Origin: Segatella copri
Lineage (GTDB): Bacteria > Bacteroidota > Bacteroidia > Bacteroidales > Bacteroidaceae
Direction: 5' to 3'
Assembly (NCBI RefSeq): GCF_009495355.1
Contig: NZ_VZAD01000085.1
Span: 1-64,000 of the forward strand
DNA length: 64,000 bases
Positions 26,444 to 35,161 of the stretch are shown here, in pieces. The translations under genes were made by a program, and so were the position numbers. The notes beneath the pieces are model-generated. The model had not been told where the DNA came from and made no database searches. It saw only the letters and a program-made list of their open reading frames with translations. Position 1 is the first letter of the stretch. Each line of letters opens with the position of its first letter.

Positions 26444-27334
26444 CTATACTTTCGCTTTCAGCAGTTTCATCTCCTCTGCCGTCAGCCCCGTCACATCCAT
26501 GACTGTCGCTTCATCCATTCCCTTTGCCAGCATCTTCTTTGCAATCTCAAGACTTCGCTGGTTCATACCTTCTGCTCTTCCTTCTGCTCTTCCTTCTTCC
26601 ATACCCTCTTCTTTACCTTTCTGGTATCTGTCATCCAAAAGGGTTCTTTCAACACTTACGGAATCCCAGAATTTATCGTAGGCACGGAGTTCGGCATCTG
26701 TGAAGCCAGAAATCTCCAACTCCTCTACGGCTTTTCCAATCTCCGGGTCATTAAGCAGGTCGGCAGGAATCTCCTTCGTGTTGGCATTGATTTCCGTGAG
26801 GAAACGGAGCCACAAGACCATCATGCGCTTGTCGGCAATGGAATGAGGAGTGAACTTAGGGAGTTCAATGAAGGTAAAATGCAAGCCTTTAATTACCTTA
26901 TTGCTGTCCTTGTCGTGCACGATACGATAGTTGTGGATGAAATCCGGAGTGTCATGTGCGAAGATATCATTCACAAGATTCAGAGAATATACGGGTTGCA
27001 GTTCGCTGTATTTTCCTCCCTTTTTAGCCTGACTCACATAGAGCTTGGATGCATTGAAAAGTACTCGCTGCTGGAATGCGTCAGACCATTCCATTTGCAT
27101 CTCCACGCAGAACTTTCTGCCTTTAGAATCTGTGCAGAGTACATCCACGATGGTGTTCTTGCCCCCTTCGAGCTGGGGCACAAGTTCTGTTGGCAGATAC
27201 TCTATCTTGTGTATCTGCTCCTCGTCGCTGAGTGGCAACAGGGCGTTCAGAAGGCTGATCAGTCTTGCAGGATGATTGCCGAATATCTTCTTGAACGTAA
27301 GGTCTGCCTTAGGGTCTAAGTACTTCATAACCAT
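26444..27334 (-). CDS. Rpn-family PD-(D/E)XK nuclease (PDDEXK_2, recombination-promoting type)
   Basis: 296 residues. Opening KYLDPKADLTFKKIFG is diagnostic of Rpn/PDDEXK_2 proteins. The active site reads IVDVLCTD (Asp64) and VEMQ (Glu78, Gln80), the ExQ variant of the fold. A charged repeat (EEGMEEGRAEGRAEGM, about 245-260) and a short C-terminal helix domain follow. Family members include RecA-independent recombination-promoting nucleases, but whether they are transposases is unsettled. The gene sits between ~105-bp inverted repeats and has its own consensus promoter. The start may be Met1 or Met3. Confidence 0.88.
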   Translation of the reverse strand: MVMKYLDPKADLTFKKIFGNHPARLISLLNALLPLSDEEQIHKIEYLPTELVPQLEGGKNTIVDVLCTDSKGRKFCVEMQMEWSDAFQQRVLFNASKLYVSQAKKGGKYSELQPVYSLNLVNDIFAHDTPDFIHNYRIVHDKDSNKVIKGLHFTFIELPKFTPHSIADKRMMVLWLRFLTEINANTKEIPADLLNDPEIGKAVEELEISGFTDAELRAYDKFWDSVSVERTLLDDRYQKGKEEGMEEGRAEGRAEGMNQRSLEIAKKMLAKGMDEATVMDVTGLTAEEMKLLKAKV

Positions 27335-27354
27335 TAGTTTTAAAATCTATAACG

Positions 27355-27385
27355 CAAAGTTACGACTTTATCTTCATATCTGCAA
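27355..27385 (-). promoter_or_regulatory. Promoter of the Rpn gene
   Basis: On the minus strand, TTG (27385-27383), 20 bp, then TAACTTTG (27362-27355). It lies inside the inverted-repeat-bounded unit. Confidence 0.65.
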
Positions 27386-27400
27386 GAAATTTTTGAAAAT

Positions 27401-27505
27401 TATGAAGGGTGATGAAGGGTTGACTTGCACCCTTCACCCCCTGAAACCCCGATAAACACTGGGGATTTCAAGGAAAAGATGAAGGGTGAAGGGTATTTGC
27501 GTAAT
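27401..27505. repeat. ~105-bp inverted repeat, right arm, flanking the Rpn gene
   Basis: Reverse-complement partner of 26120-26223, ending in GGGTATTTGCGTAAT. The bounded unit is about 1.39 kb and holds only the Rpn gene, its promoter and the 23-bp array. No clear target-site duplication is visible at the outer edges. Confidence 0.85.
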
Positions 27506-27545
27506 TCATTTAAAAAAAACGGATACAGACAAAATGCCTACTTGT

Positions 27546-27700
27546 GGCACAATAGTGTCCCTTCGAAGGGCACAAAAGTGTCCTTTGAATAGAATCCGTC
27601 GCTCCCACGTTGCTCAGTTACGCTCCTACGTTTCCCGCTTTCGCTCCCACGATTTTCTGTTTCGCTCCCACAAACGTCAGATGCGCTCAGAGAAAGCTAC
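27546..27700. repeat. 23-bp (two copies) and 21-bp (five copies) period repeats
   Basis: GGCACAA.AGTGTCC units lie at 27546 and 27569 (23-bp period). They are followed by CGCTCCCAC units at 27600, 27621, 27642, 27663 and 27684, an exact 21-bp period. Conserved cores alternate with variable spacers. With repeat copy B this accounts for the 27506-27979 gap. Confidence 0.85.
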
Positions 27701-27744
27701 TCTGCTGCCGTGCCCATGGGGTGACAAACATTTATATATACTGC

Positions 27745-27970
27745 TCAAGTTTCGCAAGTTTTGCCCCACACGCCCTGAAGGGGCAGAAGCTCTTAGCCCA
27801 GGGCATCGCCCTGGGTAATTACGGACGCAAACCTGTCGCCCTGTAAGGGCAAAAGCTTTAAAATACTGGGCAATTTATAAGGCTGTTGCCCTTACAGGGC
27901 GCATTGCTGACTGCCATTATACCCAGGGCGCTGCCCTGGGCTAAGAGCTTCTGCCCCCTTCAGGGCGTAT
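27745..27970. repeat. Large palindromic intergenic repeat, copy B
   Basis: Same nested palindrome and orientation as copy A at 10739, including the flanking TTTCGCAAGTTTTGCCCCAC. It abuts the 3' end of the tyrosine recombinase gene. Confidence 0.9.
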
Positions 27971-27979
27971 TGGGTAATT

Positions 27980-28963
27980 TCAGCCGTACAGTTCAAACGT
28001 TTTCAGGAGTTGATGGTTGGCATCGGCAAGTTGTGGATCGAAGAGGCTCTTTATGTAGATCATGGTGGTGGAGGTGCTGGTGTGTCCCAAAGCCTTGGAG
28101 ATAAGTCGCACGTCAAGGTCGTGCTGATAGGCAATGCTCGCCCAAGTATGTCTCACCACATAGGAGGAAAGGGGCTGGCTGGCAGAGATGCGCTTCGACA
28201 GGCACGACAGGTTGTAGTTGTAGCGGCGAAGCTGGTTTTGGTATTGCCCATGTGCCAATACTGCATCGGGAGAATTGATGATGGGAAAAACATACGGAGT
28301 ATTGCTGTAAGCCTCATACTTTCTGATGATCTCGTTCATACATGGTTCTATCGCCACCACTATCTCTTGTCCTGTTTTGTGGCGGGCATAGTGAAATCTT
28401 CCGTCTCTGATTTGTTCCTTTCGCAGATAGGCAATATCTACGAAAGGCATTCCCATGGCATAAAAACTGAAGAGGAATATGTCGCGGGCAAAAGCAAGCG
28501 ATGGCTTGTCTTCGAGATTGAGGTGGCTCAGCCGCAGAATGTCCTCTTCTTGTGCACTGCGCTTGCGAGTATGTTCCTTCCCGGTGAACACTTTGCGGAA
28601 AGGTTGCGTGTCGGCAGTCATCTGCAAGGCTACACCTCTATTATATAAGGTACGCAAGGAACGCATGTAACACGAAATGGTGTTCATGCACAATCCCCGG
28701 TCTATGAGCCATCGCTGATAACGTGCCATTTCTTGCGGCAATATGTCAGCCAGCGTCCAGTCGTTTCTTTGCCAGAAAAGGGTCAGCGAGTTGGCTGCGG
28801 TACGATAGTTGGCTGCGGTCTTGTAGCACTTTCGTGCCTCGGCGCTCTCTACCTCCTTACTGATGAAGTTCCAAGCAGGCTGTGCTTTGGAATTAGTTTT
28901 GTTCTCTACACGATGTTTTCTACCTGGCAGGTGAAAGCCAAATTCTAACTTAAAATATACCAT
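27980..28963 (-). CDS. Tyrosine site-specific recombinase
   Basis: 327 residues. A SAM-like N-terminal DNA-binding domain (about 40-125, LTLFWQRNDWTLADI ... NTISCYMRSLRTLYN) is followed by a catalytic domain with Lys196 (HKTG), Arg271 (SSYVVRHTW), His294 (ALGH) and nucleophile Tyr303 (MIYIKS). At the usual Arg-I position it reads FYAMGMPF, so Met170 may replace the first catalytic arginine. Such invertases act on promoters and on SusC/SusD shufflons in Bacteroides. It lies 220 bp from inverted repeat IR2, inside the interval bounded by the two susC repeats. Inverting that interval is the leading inferred role; an orphan integrase is the alternative. Confidence 0.85.
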   Translation of the reverse strand: MVYFKLEFGFHLPGRKHRVENKTNSKAQPAWNFISKEVESAEARKCYKTAANYRTAANSLTLFWQRNDWTLADILPQEMARYQRWLIDRGLCMNTISCYMRSLRTLYNRGVALQMTADTQPFRKVFTGKEHTRKRSAQEEDILRLSHLNLEDKPSLAFARDIFLFSFYAMGMPFVDIAYLRKEQIRDGRFHYARHKTGQEIVVAIEPCMNEIIRKYEAYSNTPYVFPIINSPDAVLAHGQYQNQLRRYNYNLSCLSKRISASQPLSSYVVRHTWASIAYQHDLDVRLISKALGHTSTSTTMIYIKSLFDPQLADANHQLLKTFELYG

Positions 28964-29030
28964 ACTATAAAATCTTTTAGGGTTTATCTTGTGTCACTCA
29001 ACTTTTACCGCTTCAGAAGTTAGCGGAGTT

Positions 29031-29162
29031 AAAGGAAATGATCGTTTCCTTTCGGTCGTTTGGGAAGTTAAGGGACAACAGCCTTGGAGGGAATGATTAA
29101 TGGTTAATGTTGTGTCCACAAAAGCTGTTGTCTTAACTCCTTAACTCCTTAACTCCCTTAAC
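29031..29162. repeat. Inverted and tandem repeats between the recombinase gene and IR2
   Basis: AAAGGAAA and TTTCCTTT form a hairpin (29031-29052). AGTTAAGGGACAACAGC (29066-29082) pairs imperfectly with GCTGTTGTCTTAACT (29124-29138). CTTAACTC is then repeated three times in tandem, with a fourth degenerate unit. These are candidate recombinase or regulatory sites. The 29053-29085 segment recurs inverted at 54094-54126. Confidence 0.6.
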
Positions 29163-29184
29163 TTCCCCATTGGCAAGAGTTAAG

Positions 29185-29572
29185 TAGCATAGTTTTTTTC
29201 CACCTCGGGGCACGAGGTGGATACAAAGATATGAGAAAAGAATAAACTTTATACATTCATTTTTTAAAAAAGAGAGAGATTTATGGAAAAAAGACTCATG
29301 ACGTTTATCGCCTGCCTGTTCCTTAGCATAGGAATGGCTTTGGCACAAACTCAAGTTTCCGGAACGGTCACCTCTTCCGAAGATGGCTCGCCAGTTATCG
29401 GCGCCAGCATCAAGGTGGTAGGCACCAATACCGGTACTGTTACCAACATCGATGGTAACTTCTCACTGAACGTATCAGCCAACGCGAAGTTGGAGGTATC
29501 GTACATCGGCATGGTCACCAAGACCGTCAAGGCCGCAAAGAACATGAAGATTGTATTGGATCCAGACAACCA
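29185..29572. repeat. Long inverted repeat IR2 (susC copy 2 5' end)
   Basis: Partner of IR1 (22950-23336), covering about 98 bp of leader and codons 1-96. The leader differs only in run lengths (T7 versus T6; T6A6 versus T4A8). Identity stops abruptly just before the TonB-box codons. Confidence 0.93.
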
Positions 29573-32480
29573 ATCTTTGGACGAGGTAATGGTTGTTGCC
29601 TATGGTACAGCCAAGAAGAGCGCCTTCACAGGTTCGGCAGCTGTAGTAGGTTCTGAGGAACTTTCCAAGAAGGTTACCACTAACGTAGCTGATGCTTTGG
29701 TTGGTTCTGTATCTGGTTTGCAGATGCGTGGTAGCTCTGGCCAGCCAGGTGCAGGTCAGGGTAGTATCAACATTCGTGGTATCGCTTCTATGTATGCTGC
29801 TACAGACCCATTGGTAATTGTCGATGGTGCTCCTTATTCTGCAAGTCTTTCTAATATTCCTACCGACGATATCGAGTCGGTTACTGTATTGAAGGATGCA
29901 GCTTCTGCTGCTCTTTATGGTGCACGTGGTGCTGCTGGTGTTATCATTGTAACAACCAAGAAGGGTGCCAATAATTCAGAAGGCAAGATTAATGTCGACA
30001 TGAAGTGGGGTTCCAACTCTCGTGCCGTTCCTGAGTATGATGTTATCACAGATCCAGGTCAGTATTACGAGGCTGTGTACTCAGAATATTACAACAAATA
30101 TTACTATGCTGATGGCTTGAGTGCCAACGCAGCCAATGTAAAGGCAAACTCCGCTATGTTGAATAAGTTGGCATACAATGTGTACAGCTATCCTGACACA
30201 GAGCAGCTCATTGGTTTGGACGGCAAGTTGAATCCTAATGCAACTTTAGGCCGCACTATCACAGGTGCCGGCGGAAAGTCATACTATGTAACACCTGACG
30301 ACTGGACAGATGCTGTGTTCCAGAACTCTTTGCGTCAGGAATATAACGTAAACGCAAGTGGCGGTTCTGACCGTTCTTCTTATTATGCCAGCTTAGGTTA
30401 CTTGAATGATGAGGGTATCATCAAAAATTCAAGTTTCGAGCGTATCACTGCTCGATTGAAGGCCGACTATCAGATCAAGAAGTGGTTGAAGTTGGGCGCC
30501 AACATTGGCTTTGTACACTCTACACAGACTGCCAATGCCAACTTAGGTACCAGCTTGAGCTTCACATCCAGTATGGCTCCTATTTATCCATTGTATCTCC
30601 GTCAGATTGACGAAAATGGCAACGTATATATCCCAACCGACGAGAGAGGCTTGCCTTTGTACGACTTGGGCTCTTCTACATTAGGTATCAACCGTCCATT
30701 CAACAACAACTACAACCCTATTGCTTCCAACAACTATGACAAGAGTGAGAACAAGGGTAATCAGTTGAATGGTACATTCACCGCAGATATTCAGATTACA
30801 GACTTCTTGAAGGCCAACTTGACCAGCACCATTATCTGGGGACATACCAATGCGACAGGCTATGCCAATCCATTCTTCGGTTCTAAGGCGGGTGTGAACG
30901 GTTCGCTTTCTAAGTCTTCTACAGAAAGCTGGCGTCAGAACCACGTACAGACTCTTACCTATTTCGACAACTTTGGCAAGCATGGTGTTACCGTGATGCT
31001 TGGTCACGAATACTACAAGATTAACAGCACCTATCTTGATGCCTTGGCTGAGGGCGGCTTCTCGCCAAGCATCTTGCAGATTAGCGCCTTTGCCAACAAG
31101 AAGGATGCAAGTGGCTATGAGTCTGCTTACAATGTAGAGGGTTTCTTCGGCAATGCTCAGTACAATTATGACAACAAGTACTTCGGCTCTTTCTCTTATC
31201 GTCGTGATGCTTCTTCACGCTTTGCCAAGGAGAACCGTTGGGGTAGCTTCTGGTCAGTAGGCGCAGCTTGGCTGATCAACAAGGAGGCTTGGTTTAATGC
31301 TCCTTGGGTAGACGAGTTGAAGTTGAAGGCTTCTATCGGTCAGCAGGGTAACGATAACATCGGCAACTGGGCTTACACCGACCTCTATACATTGCAACAG
31401 GTTTTAGATACAGAGATGTCTGCATCATTCGCTCAATTGGGTAATAAGAACATCACTTGGGAAACTACCACCAACTTCAACATTGGTACAGAGTTCAGTT
31501 TCTTCAAGGGCCGCTTGAGCGGTAGCTTCGACTTCTATACCAAGAAGACTACCGACTTGCTCTTCTGGTTGCGTGTTCCAGAGTCACAAGGTACTCGTGG
31601 CTACTATAGCAATGTGGGTGACATTCGCAACACAGGTGTTGAGTTGACTTTGACAGGTCACATTTTCCGCACTAAGGATTTCGACTGGTCTGTTACAGCC
31701 AACTTGGCACACAACAAGACCAAGATATTGAAGCTTGACTCTACTTCAAAGAACCAGTATGGTGGCTTCTCACAGACCAGTGATATGAAGTATACTATGT
31801 ATTGGTATAAAGAGGGTGGTCCTCTCTACAATGGCTTCCTGCCTAAGTATGCAGGTGTCAACGAGAAGGGTGAGGCACTGTACTGGGTAGACGAGGATGT
31901 CTCAGACAGTGAAATAACAGGTCGCCCCGGTCAGAAGTTGTCTTACACTACAACTGACGCCAGCAAGGCCAGCAACTATGAGACAGGCTCTTTGTTGCCA
32001 AAGGTATCTGGCGGTCTTAGCACCACTGTTTCTTATAAGGGATTTGACGCTACATTCAGCTTCGACTACCAGATTGGAGGCAAGGTGTACGATATGAAGT
32101 ATGCCGGTTTGATGAATCCTCTGACAGCCAAATCTACTGGTGGTACGGCTATCCATAAAGACTATATCAAGTCATGGAGTCCTAACAATACCAGCAGCGA
32201 CATTCCTCGCTGGCAGTATGGTGATGACAACAGTCAGGTATCTGACCGTTTCTTGACCAATGCAAGTTACTTCAACTTCCAGTCATTCACAGTAGGTTAC
32301 ACCTTCCCAAAGAACTTGATACCATACTTCTCTAAGATTCGCATTTATTGCTCTGGCGAGAACCTTGGTTTCATCTCAGCTCGCAAGGGCTTGGATCCAC
32401 GCTACTCGTATGATGGTGTAACTGGCACAAGTTACTCACCTACACGTAATATTTCTGGTGGTATTCAATTGACGTTCTAA
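29283..32480 (+). CDS. SusC/RagA-family TonB-linked outer-membrane transporter (copy 2)
   Basis: 1065 residues. The first 96 residues (signal peptide and carboxypeptidase-regulatory-like domain) are identical to SusC copy 1. Then come LDEVMVVAYGT, a plug with VLKDAASAALYGARGAAGVI, and a barrel ending ISGGIQLTF. It imports the ligand held by the SusD partner at 32501. The plug and barrel differ clearly from copy 1, so ligand range probably differs. It is divergent from copy 1, with 6 kb between the start codons. No standard promoter is obvious in the shared leader, so expression may depend on the DNA joined upstream of the repeat; that is inference. Confidence 0.95.
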   Translation: MEKRLMTFIACLFLSIGMALAQTQVSGTVTSSEDGSPVIGASIKVVGTNTGTVTNIDGNFSLNVSANAKLEVSYIGMVTKTVKAAKNMKIVLDPDNQSLDEVMVVAYGTAKKSAFTGSAAVVGSEELSKKVTTNVADALVGSVSGLQMRGSSGQPGAGQGSINIRGIASMYAATDPLVIVDGAPYSASLSNIPTDDIESVTVLKDAASAALYGARGAAGVIIVTTKKGANNSEGKINVDMKWGSNSRAVPEYDVITDPGQYYEAVYSEYYNKYYYADGLSANAANVKANSAMLNKLAYNVYSYPDTEQLIGLDGKLNPNATLGRTITGAGGKSYYVTPDDWTDAVFQNSLRQEYNVNASGGSDRSSYYASLGYLNDEGIIKNSSFERITARLKADYQIKKWLKLGANIGFVHSTQTANANLGTSLSFTSSMAPIYPLYLRQIDENGNVYIPTDERGLPLYDLGSSTLGINRPFNNNYNPIASNNYDKSENKGNQLNGTFTADIQITDFLKANLTSTIIWGHTNATGYANPFFGSKAGVNGSLSKSSTESWRQNHVQTLTYFDNFGKHGVTVMLGHEYYKINSTYLDALAEGGFSPSILQISAFANKKDASGYESAYNVEGFFGNAQYNYDNKYFGSFSYRRDASSRFAKENRWGSFWSVGAAWLINKEAWFNAPWVDELKLKASIGQQGNDNIGNWAYTDLYTLQQVLDTEMSASFAQLGNKNITWETTTNFNIGTEFSFFKGRLSGSFDFYTKKTTDLLFWLRVPESQGTRGYYSNVGDIRNTGVELTLTGHIFRTKDFDWSVTANLAHNKTKILKLDSTSKNQYGGFSQTSDMKYTMYWYKEGGPLYNGFLPKYAGVNEKGEALYWVDEDVSDSEITGRPGQKLSYTTTDASKASNYETGSLLPKVSGGLSTTVSYKGFDATFSFDYQIGGKVYDMKYAGLMNPLTAKSTGGTAIHKDYIKSWSPNNTSSDIPRWQYGDDNSQVSDRFLTNASYFNFQSFTVGYTFPKNLIPYFSKIRIYCSGENLGFISARKGLDPRYSYDGVTGTSYSPTRNISGGIQLTF

Positions 32481-32500
32481 AAACATTAAAAGACGAAACA

Positions 32501-34198
32501 ATGATGAAAATAAATAAAACAACATTTGTTGCTCTTGCTTTGGCAGCAACTTCGTTCACCAGTTGTATCGAAGAAGTTGACCCACAGAGTGACATCGTAA
32601 CTATAGACCAGGCTGCTTCGGCTCCCAACTCGTTCAACAAGTTCGTATCGGCTATTACAGCCGACATGAATGGTCGCCCAATGATGAACAGTGAATCCAA
32701 ATTGAGTGCCAACAACTACGATTTTGGCTATCCTTCACAGATGATTCAGCGTGACCTTATGGGCCAGGATATCGCTTATCCTGCCACAGTTGCACCTGGA
32801 TTTTTCACTGTATGGTACAATTATTTCGATGTGTTGACACCACAATATTTGATGTGTCAAATTCCATGGACTGTATATTATGCGTGGATCAAAAACTGTA
32901 ATACTGTCATCAAGATGGGTGCAGGCAATCCTACAGAAGAGCAGAAGAGTGGCGTGGGTATCGCATACGCCATGCGCGCCTTCTTCTATGAGGATATGGC
33001 ACAGATGTATGCCAACGAGACTTACACCAAGAATCCAGAGGCAGAGACCGTGCCTATCGTTTCTGATGACGAGAGTATCGACATGAACCACAACCCTCGT
33101 GCTACCAATGAGAAGATGTGGAACTTCATCATCTCCGACCTTGACAAGGCAGAGGAATATCTTGCTGGCTATGAGCGTCCGGACAAGACTACTCCTGATG
33201 TTTCAGTCGTTTATGGTCTGAAGGCACGTGCCTACCTCGTAATGGGCAAATGGGACAAGGCAGAAGAATATGCCAAGAAGGCACAAGCAGGATATTCTGT
33301 AATGTCTTCTGCAGAATATACCGACCGTGAGACAGGTTTCAATACGCCTAACGAGGCATGGATGTTCTGTGTAACCTACAAGGACACTGACCCATGTATC
33401 AAGTACAATGACGCTGATACTTCTTGGGGATCTCAGATGTCACTTGAGATCAACCCTGACAAGGATGTCTCTGCCTGTGGCTATGCTGCCAATTATGGTG
33501 ATGCCAAGTTGATAGACCGTCACCTCTATGAGACCATTCCTGCTACCGACTGTCGCAAGAAGTGCTTTGTTGACTTCTCTACCAACGACATGGAAGGCAC
33601 AGAACTCGAGAATAAGTTGAAGGAATATTCTGACTATCCTACATGGCTCGAGTATTCTGCCGAAATGGCCAAGTGGCCAGGAACAGGTGGCCTGAGCTTG
33701 AAGTTCCGTACAGCCAATGGCGTGGAAGGACACAACAATACATCCAAGGGCTTCCTCCAGTCTGTTCCATTGATGCGTGTTGAGGAAATGAAGCTCATCG
33801 AGGCAGAGGCTGCAGGTATGCAGGACGAGGCTCGTGGCAAGCAGTTGCTTGAGGCTTTTGCCAAGGCACGTGACCCACAATTCGTATATGGCAAGCACGT
33901 CAACGATAAGTATGGCAACAGCAGCAACTCCGGCTTCCAGAACGAGATCTGGTGGCAGCGTCGTGTAGAGCTTTGGGGCGAGGGCTTCGCTACTTTCGAC
34001 ATCAAGCGCTTTGGCAAGAGTGTGATTCGCAGCTATGCCGGTACTAACCACTGCGAGGAATCTCGTTGGAACACAACTGGTGTGCCACAGTGGATGACCT
34101 TGATGATTGTGGAGAGTGAGGGTGCATACAATGCCGATTGTACTCAGAACCCGATGGTAACAACTCCTACAAGCGACTCACAAGAGTATATATGGTAA
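32501..34198 (+). CDS. SusD/RagB-family outer-membrane lipoprotein
   Basis: 565 residues with lipobox cysteine at residue 22 (ATSFTSC). SusD features are VAYAMRAFFYEDMAQMY-type helices near 150, YGLKARAYLVMGKWDKAEEYA in the middle, and EIWWQRRVELWGEGFATFDIKRF near the C-terminus (quoted in parts of the conserved block). It lies 20 bp downstream of susC copy 2 and forms its ligand-binding lid. It matches the other minus-strand SusD in domain order but clearly differs in sequence. Confidence 0.93.
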   Translation: MMKINKTTFVALALAATSFTSCIEEVDPQSDIVTIDQAASAPNSFNKFVSAITADMNGRPMMNSESKLSANNYDFGYPSQMIQRDLMGQDIAYPATVAPGFFTVWYNYFDVLTPQYLMCQIPWTVYYAWIKNCNTVIKMGAGNPTEEQKSGVGIAYAMRAFFYEDMAQMYANETYTKNPEAETVPIVSDDESIDMNHNPRATNEKMWNFIISDLDKAEEYLAGYERPDKTTPDVSVVYGLKARAYLVMGKWDKAEEYAKKAQAGYSVMSSAEYTDRETGFNTPNEAWMFCVTYKDTDPCIKYNDADTSWGSQMSLEINPDKDVSACGYAANYGDAKLIDRHLYETIPATDCRKKCFVDFSTNDMEGTELENKLKEYSDYPTWLEYSAEMAKWPGTGGLSLKFRTANGVEGHNNTSKGFLQSVPLMRVEEMKLIEAEAAGMQDEARGKQLLEAFAKARDPQFVYGKHVNDKYGNSSNSGFQNEIWWQRRVELWGEGFATFDIKRFGKSVIRSYAGTNHCEESRWNTTGVPQWMTLMIVESEGAYNADCTQNPMVTTPTSDSQEYIW

Positions 34199-34229
34199 AA
34201 CATTAGTTTAACAGATAAAAGAAAAGAAT

Positions 34230-35063
34230 ATGAAAAAATATATTTATGGACTGTTCTTTGCCCTCGTGTCGGTAGCTATGTTTACCGCCTGCTCTGAGGA
34301 TGAAGGTTCCGACATCGGTTCTGACAGCCAAGCTAAAGCAACTCTTTATCAGTACACAGCCACAGAGCCTAATGATGCTGATATTGATACGCAGATTCGT
34401 ATCGCTACCAACAGCGCTACACAGAGTGCTTATCTGCTGGTAGAGAAAACAGCTGATTATGAAAGTCGCCTTACCCAATTGGGCGAGGAAGGCTATAAGG
34501 ACTATGTGGTTGAGAATGGTGAGAAGATTGAAGGTGCAGAAGGTGCTGCCAATATTGACAAGACCATCAAGAGCCTTAGTGGTGACAACACTATAGCCGT
34601 GGTAGCTGTAGGTGGTGGAAAGTCTTTGGCTACAGTACAGTTTACTGCCAACAGTTGGACTACCGTTGCCGAAGGTACTTACAATTTCAATGGTGTCGGT
34701 GCTCAGTTGTTTGGCGCTTCCAAACCAGCCACCTTGCAGGTAAATGATGCCAATCCGAAACTCTTCCGCTTCAAGAACTTCTGGGGAACAGGTAAGCACA
34801 TGACCTTTAATCTTACAGACAAAAAGGGAACAGACCAAAAGGGACTTACCATCACCCAGCTTGTAGTTCCTGAGCAGGCTACTCCATATACTTATCCTGA
34901 CTACGGAACAATCTATTATGCAGATGGTCTCACTCGCAAGTCGGTAAACTCACCCAGCTTCATGTACGATAATTATTACTGCATGATTTTAATGCAGTGG
35001 TATGTAAGTGCAAGTAACTTGGGTCAGATTACGGACTACGATACATTCGAACCCAACGAGTAA
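34230..35063 (+). CDS. Surface lipoprotein in SusE/F position, unrecognised family
   Basis: 277 residues with lipobox cysteine at residue 21 (FTACSEDE). An acidic, beta-rich sequence follows with no enzymatic motif. I do not recognise the family. Its place 31 bp after susD, followed by a strong terminator, parallels the larger lipoprotein after the first susD and suggests an accessory ligand-binding protein of the SusC-SusD complex. It is much shorter than that counterpart (277 versus 612 residues). Confidence 0.7.
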   Translation: MKKYIYGLFFALVSVAMFTACSEDEGSDIGSDSQAKATLYQYTATEPNDADIDTQIRIATNSATQSAYLLVEKTADYESRLTQLGEEGYKDYVVENGEKIEGAEGAANIDKTIKSLSGDNTIAVVAVGGGKSLATVQFTANSWTTVAEGTYNFNGVGAQLFGASKPATLQVNDANPKLFRFKNFWGTGKHMTFNLTDKKGTDQKGLTITQLVVPEQATPYTYPDYGTIYYADGLTRKSVNSPSFMYDNYYCMILMQWYVSASNLGQITDYDTFEPNE

Positions 35064-35089
35064 ACAAAAAGTTTATTATATTCTATAGA

Positions 35090-35126
35090 GAATGGCGAAG
35101 CCACAAGTGCTTCGCCATTCTTGTTT
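35090..35126 (+). terminator. Strong rho-independent terminator after the second susCD operon
   Basis: GAATGGCGAAGC and GCTTCGCCATTC form a perfect 12-bp stem with loop CACAAGT, followed by TTGTTT. It separates the susC-susD-lipoprotein unit from the C10 protease gene. Confidence 0.9.
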
Positions 35127-35161
35127 AGAGTCAGTTTTACCCCCAAATAAATTTATATAAT

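Noticed and set aside
27610-27846. Plus-strand frame rich in repeated APT motifs
   Set aside because: It is a reading of the 21-bp array and palindromic repeat copy B; similar peptides arise from every copy of that repeat.
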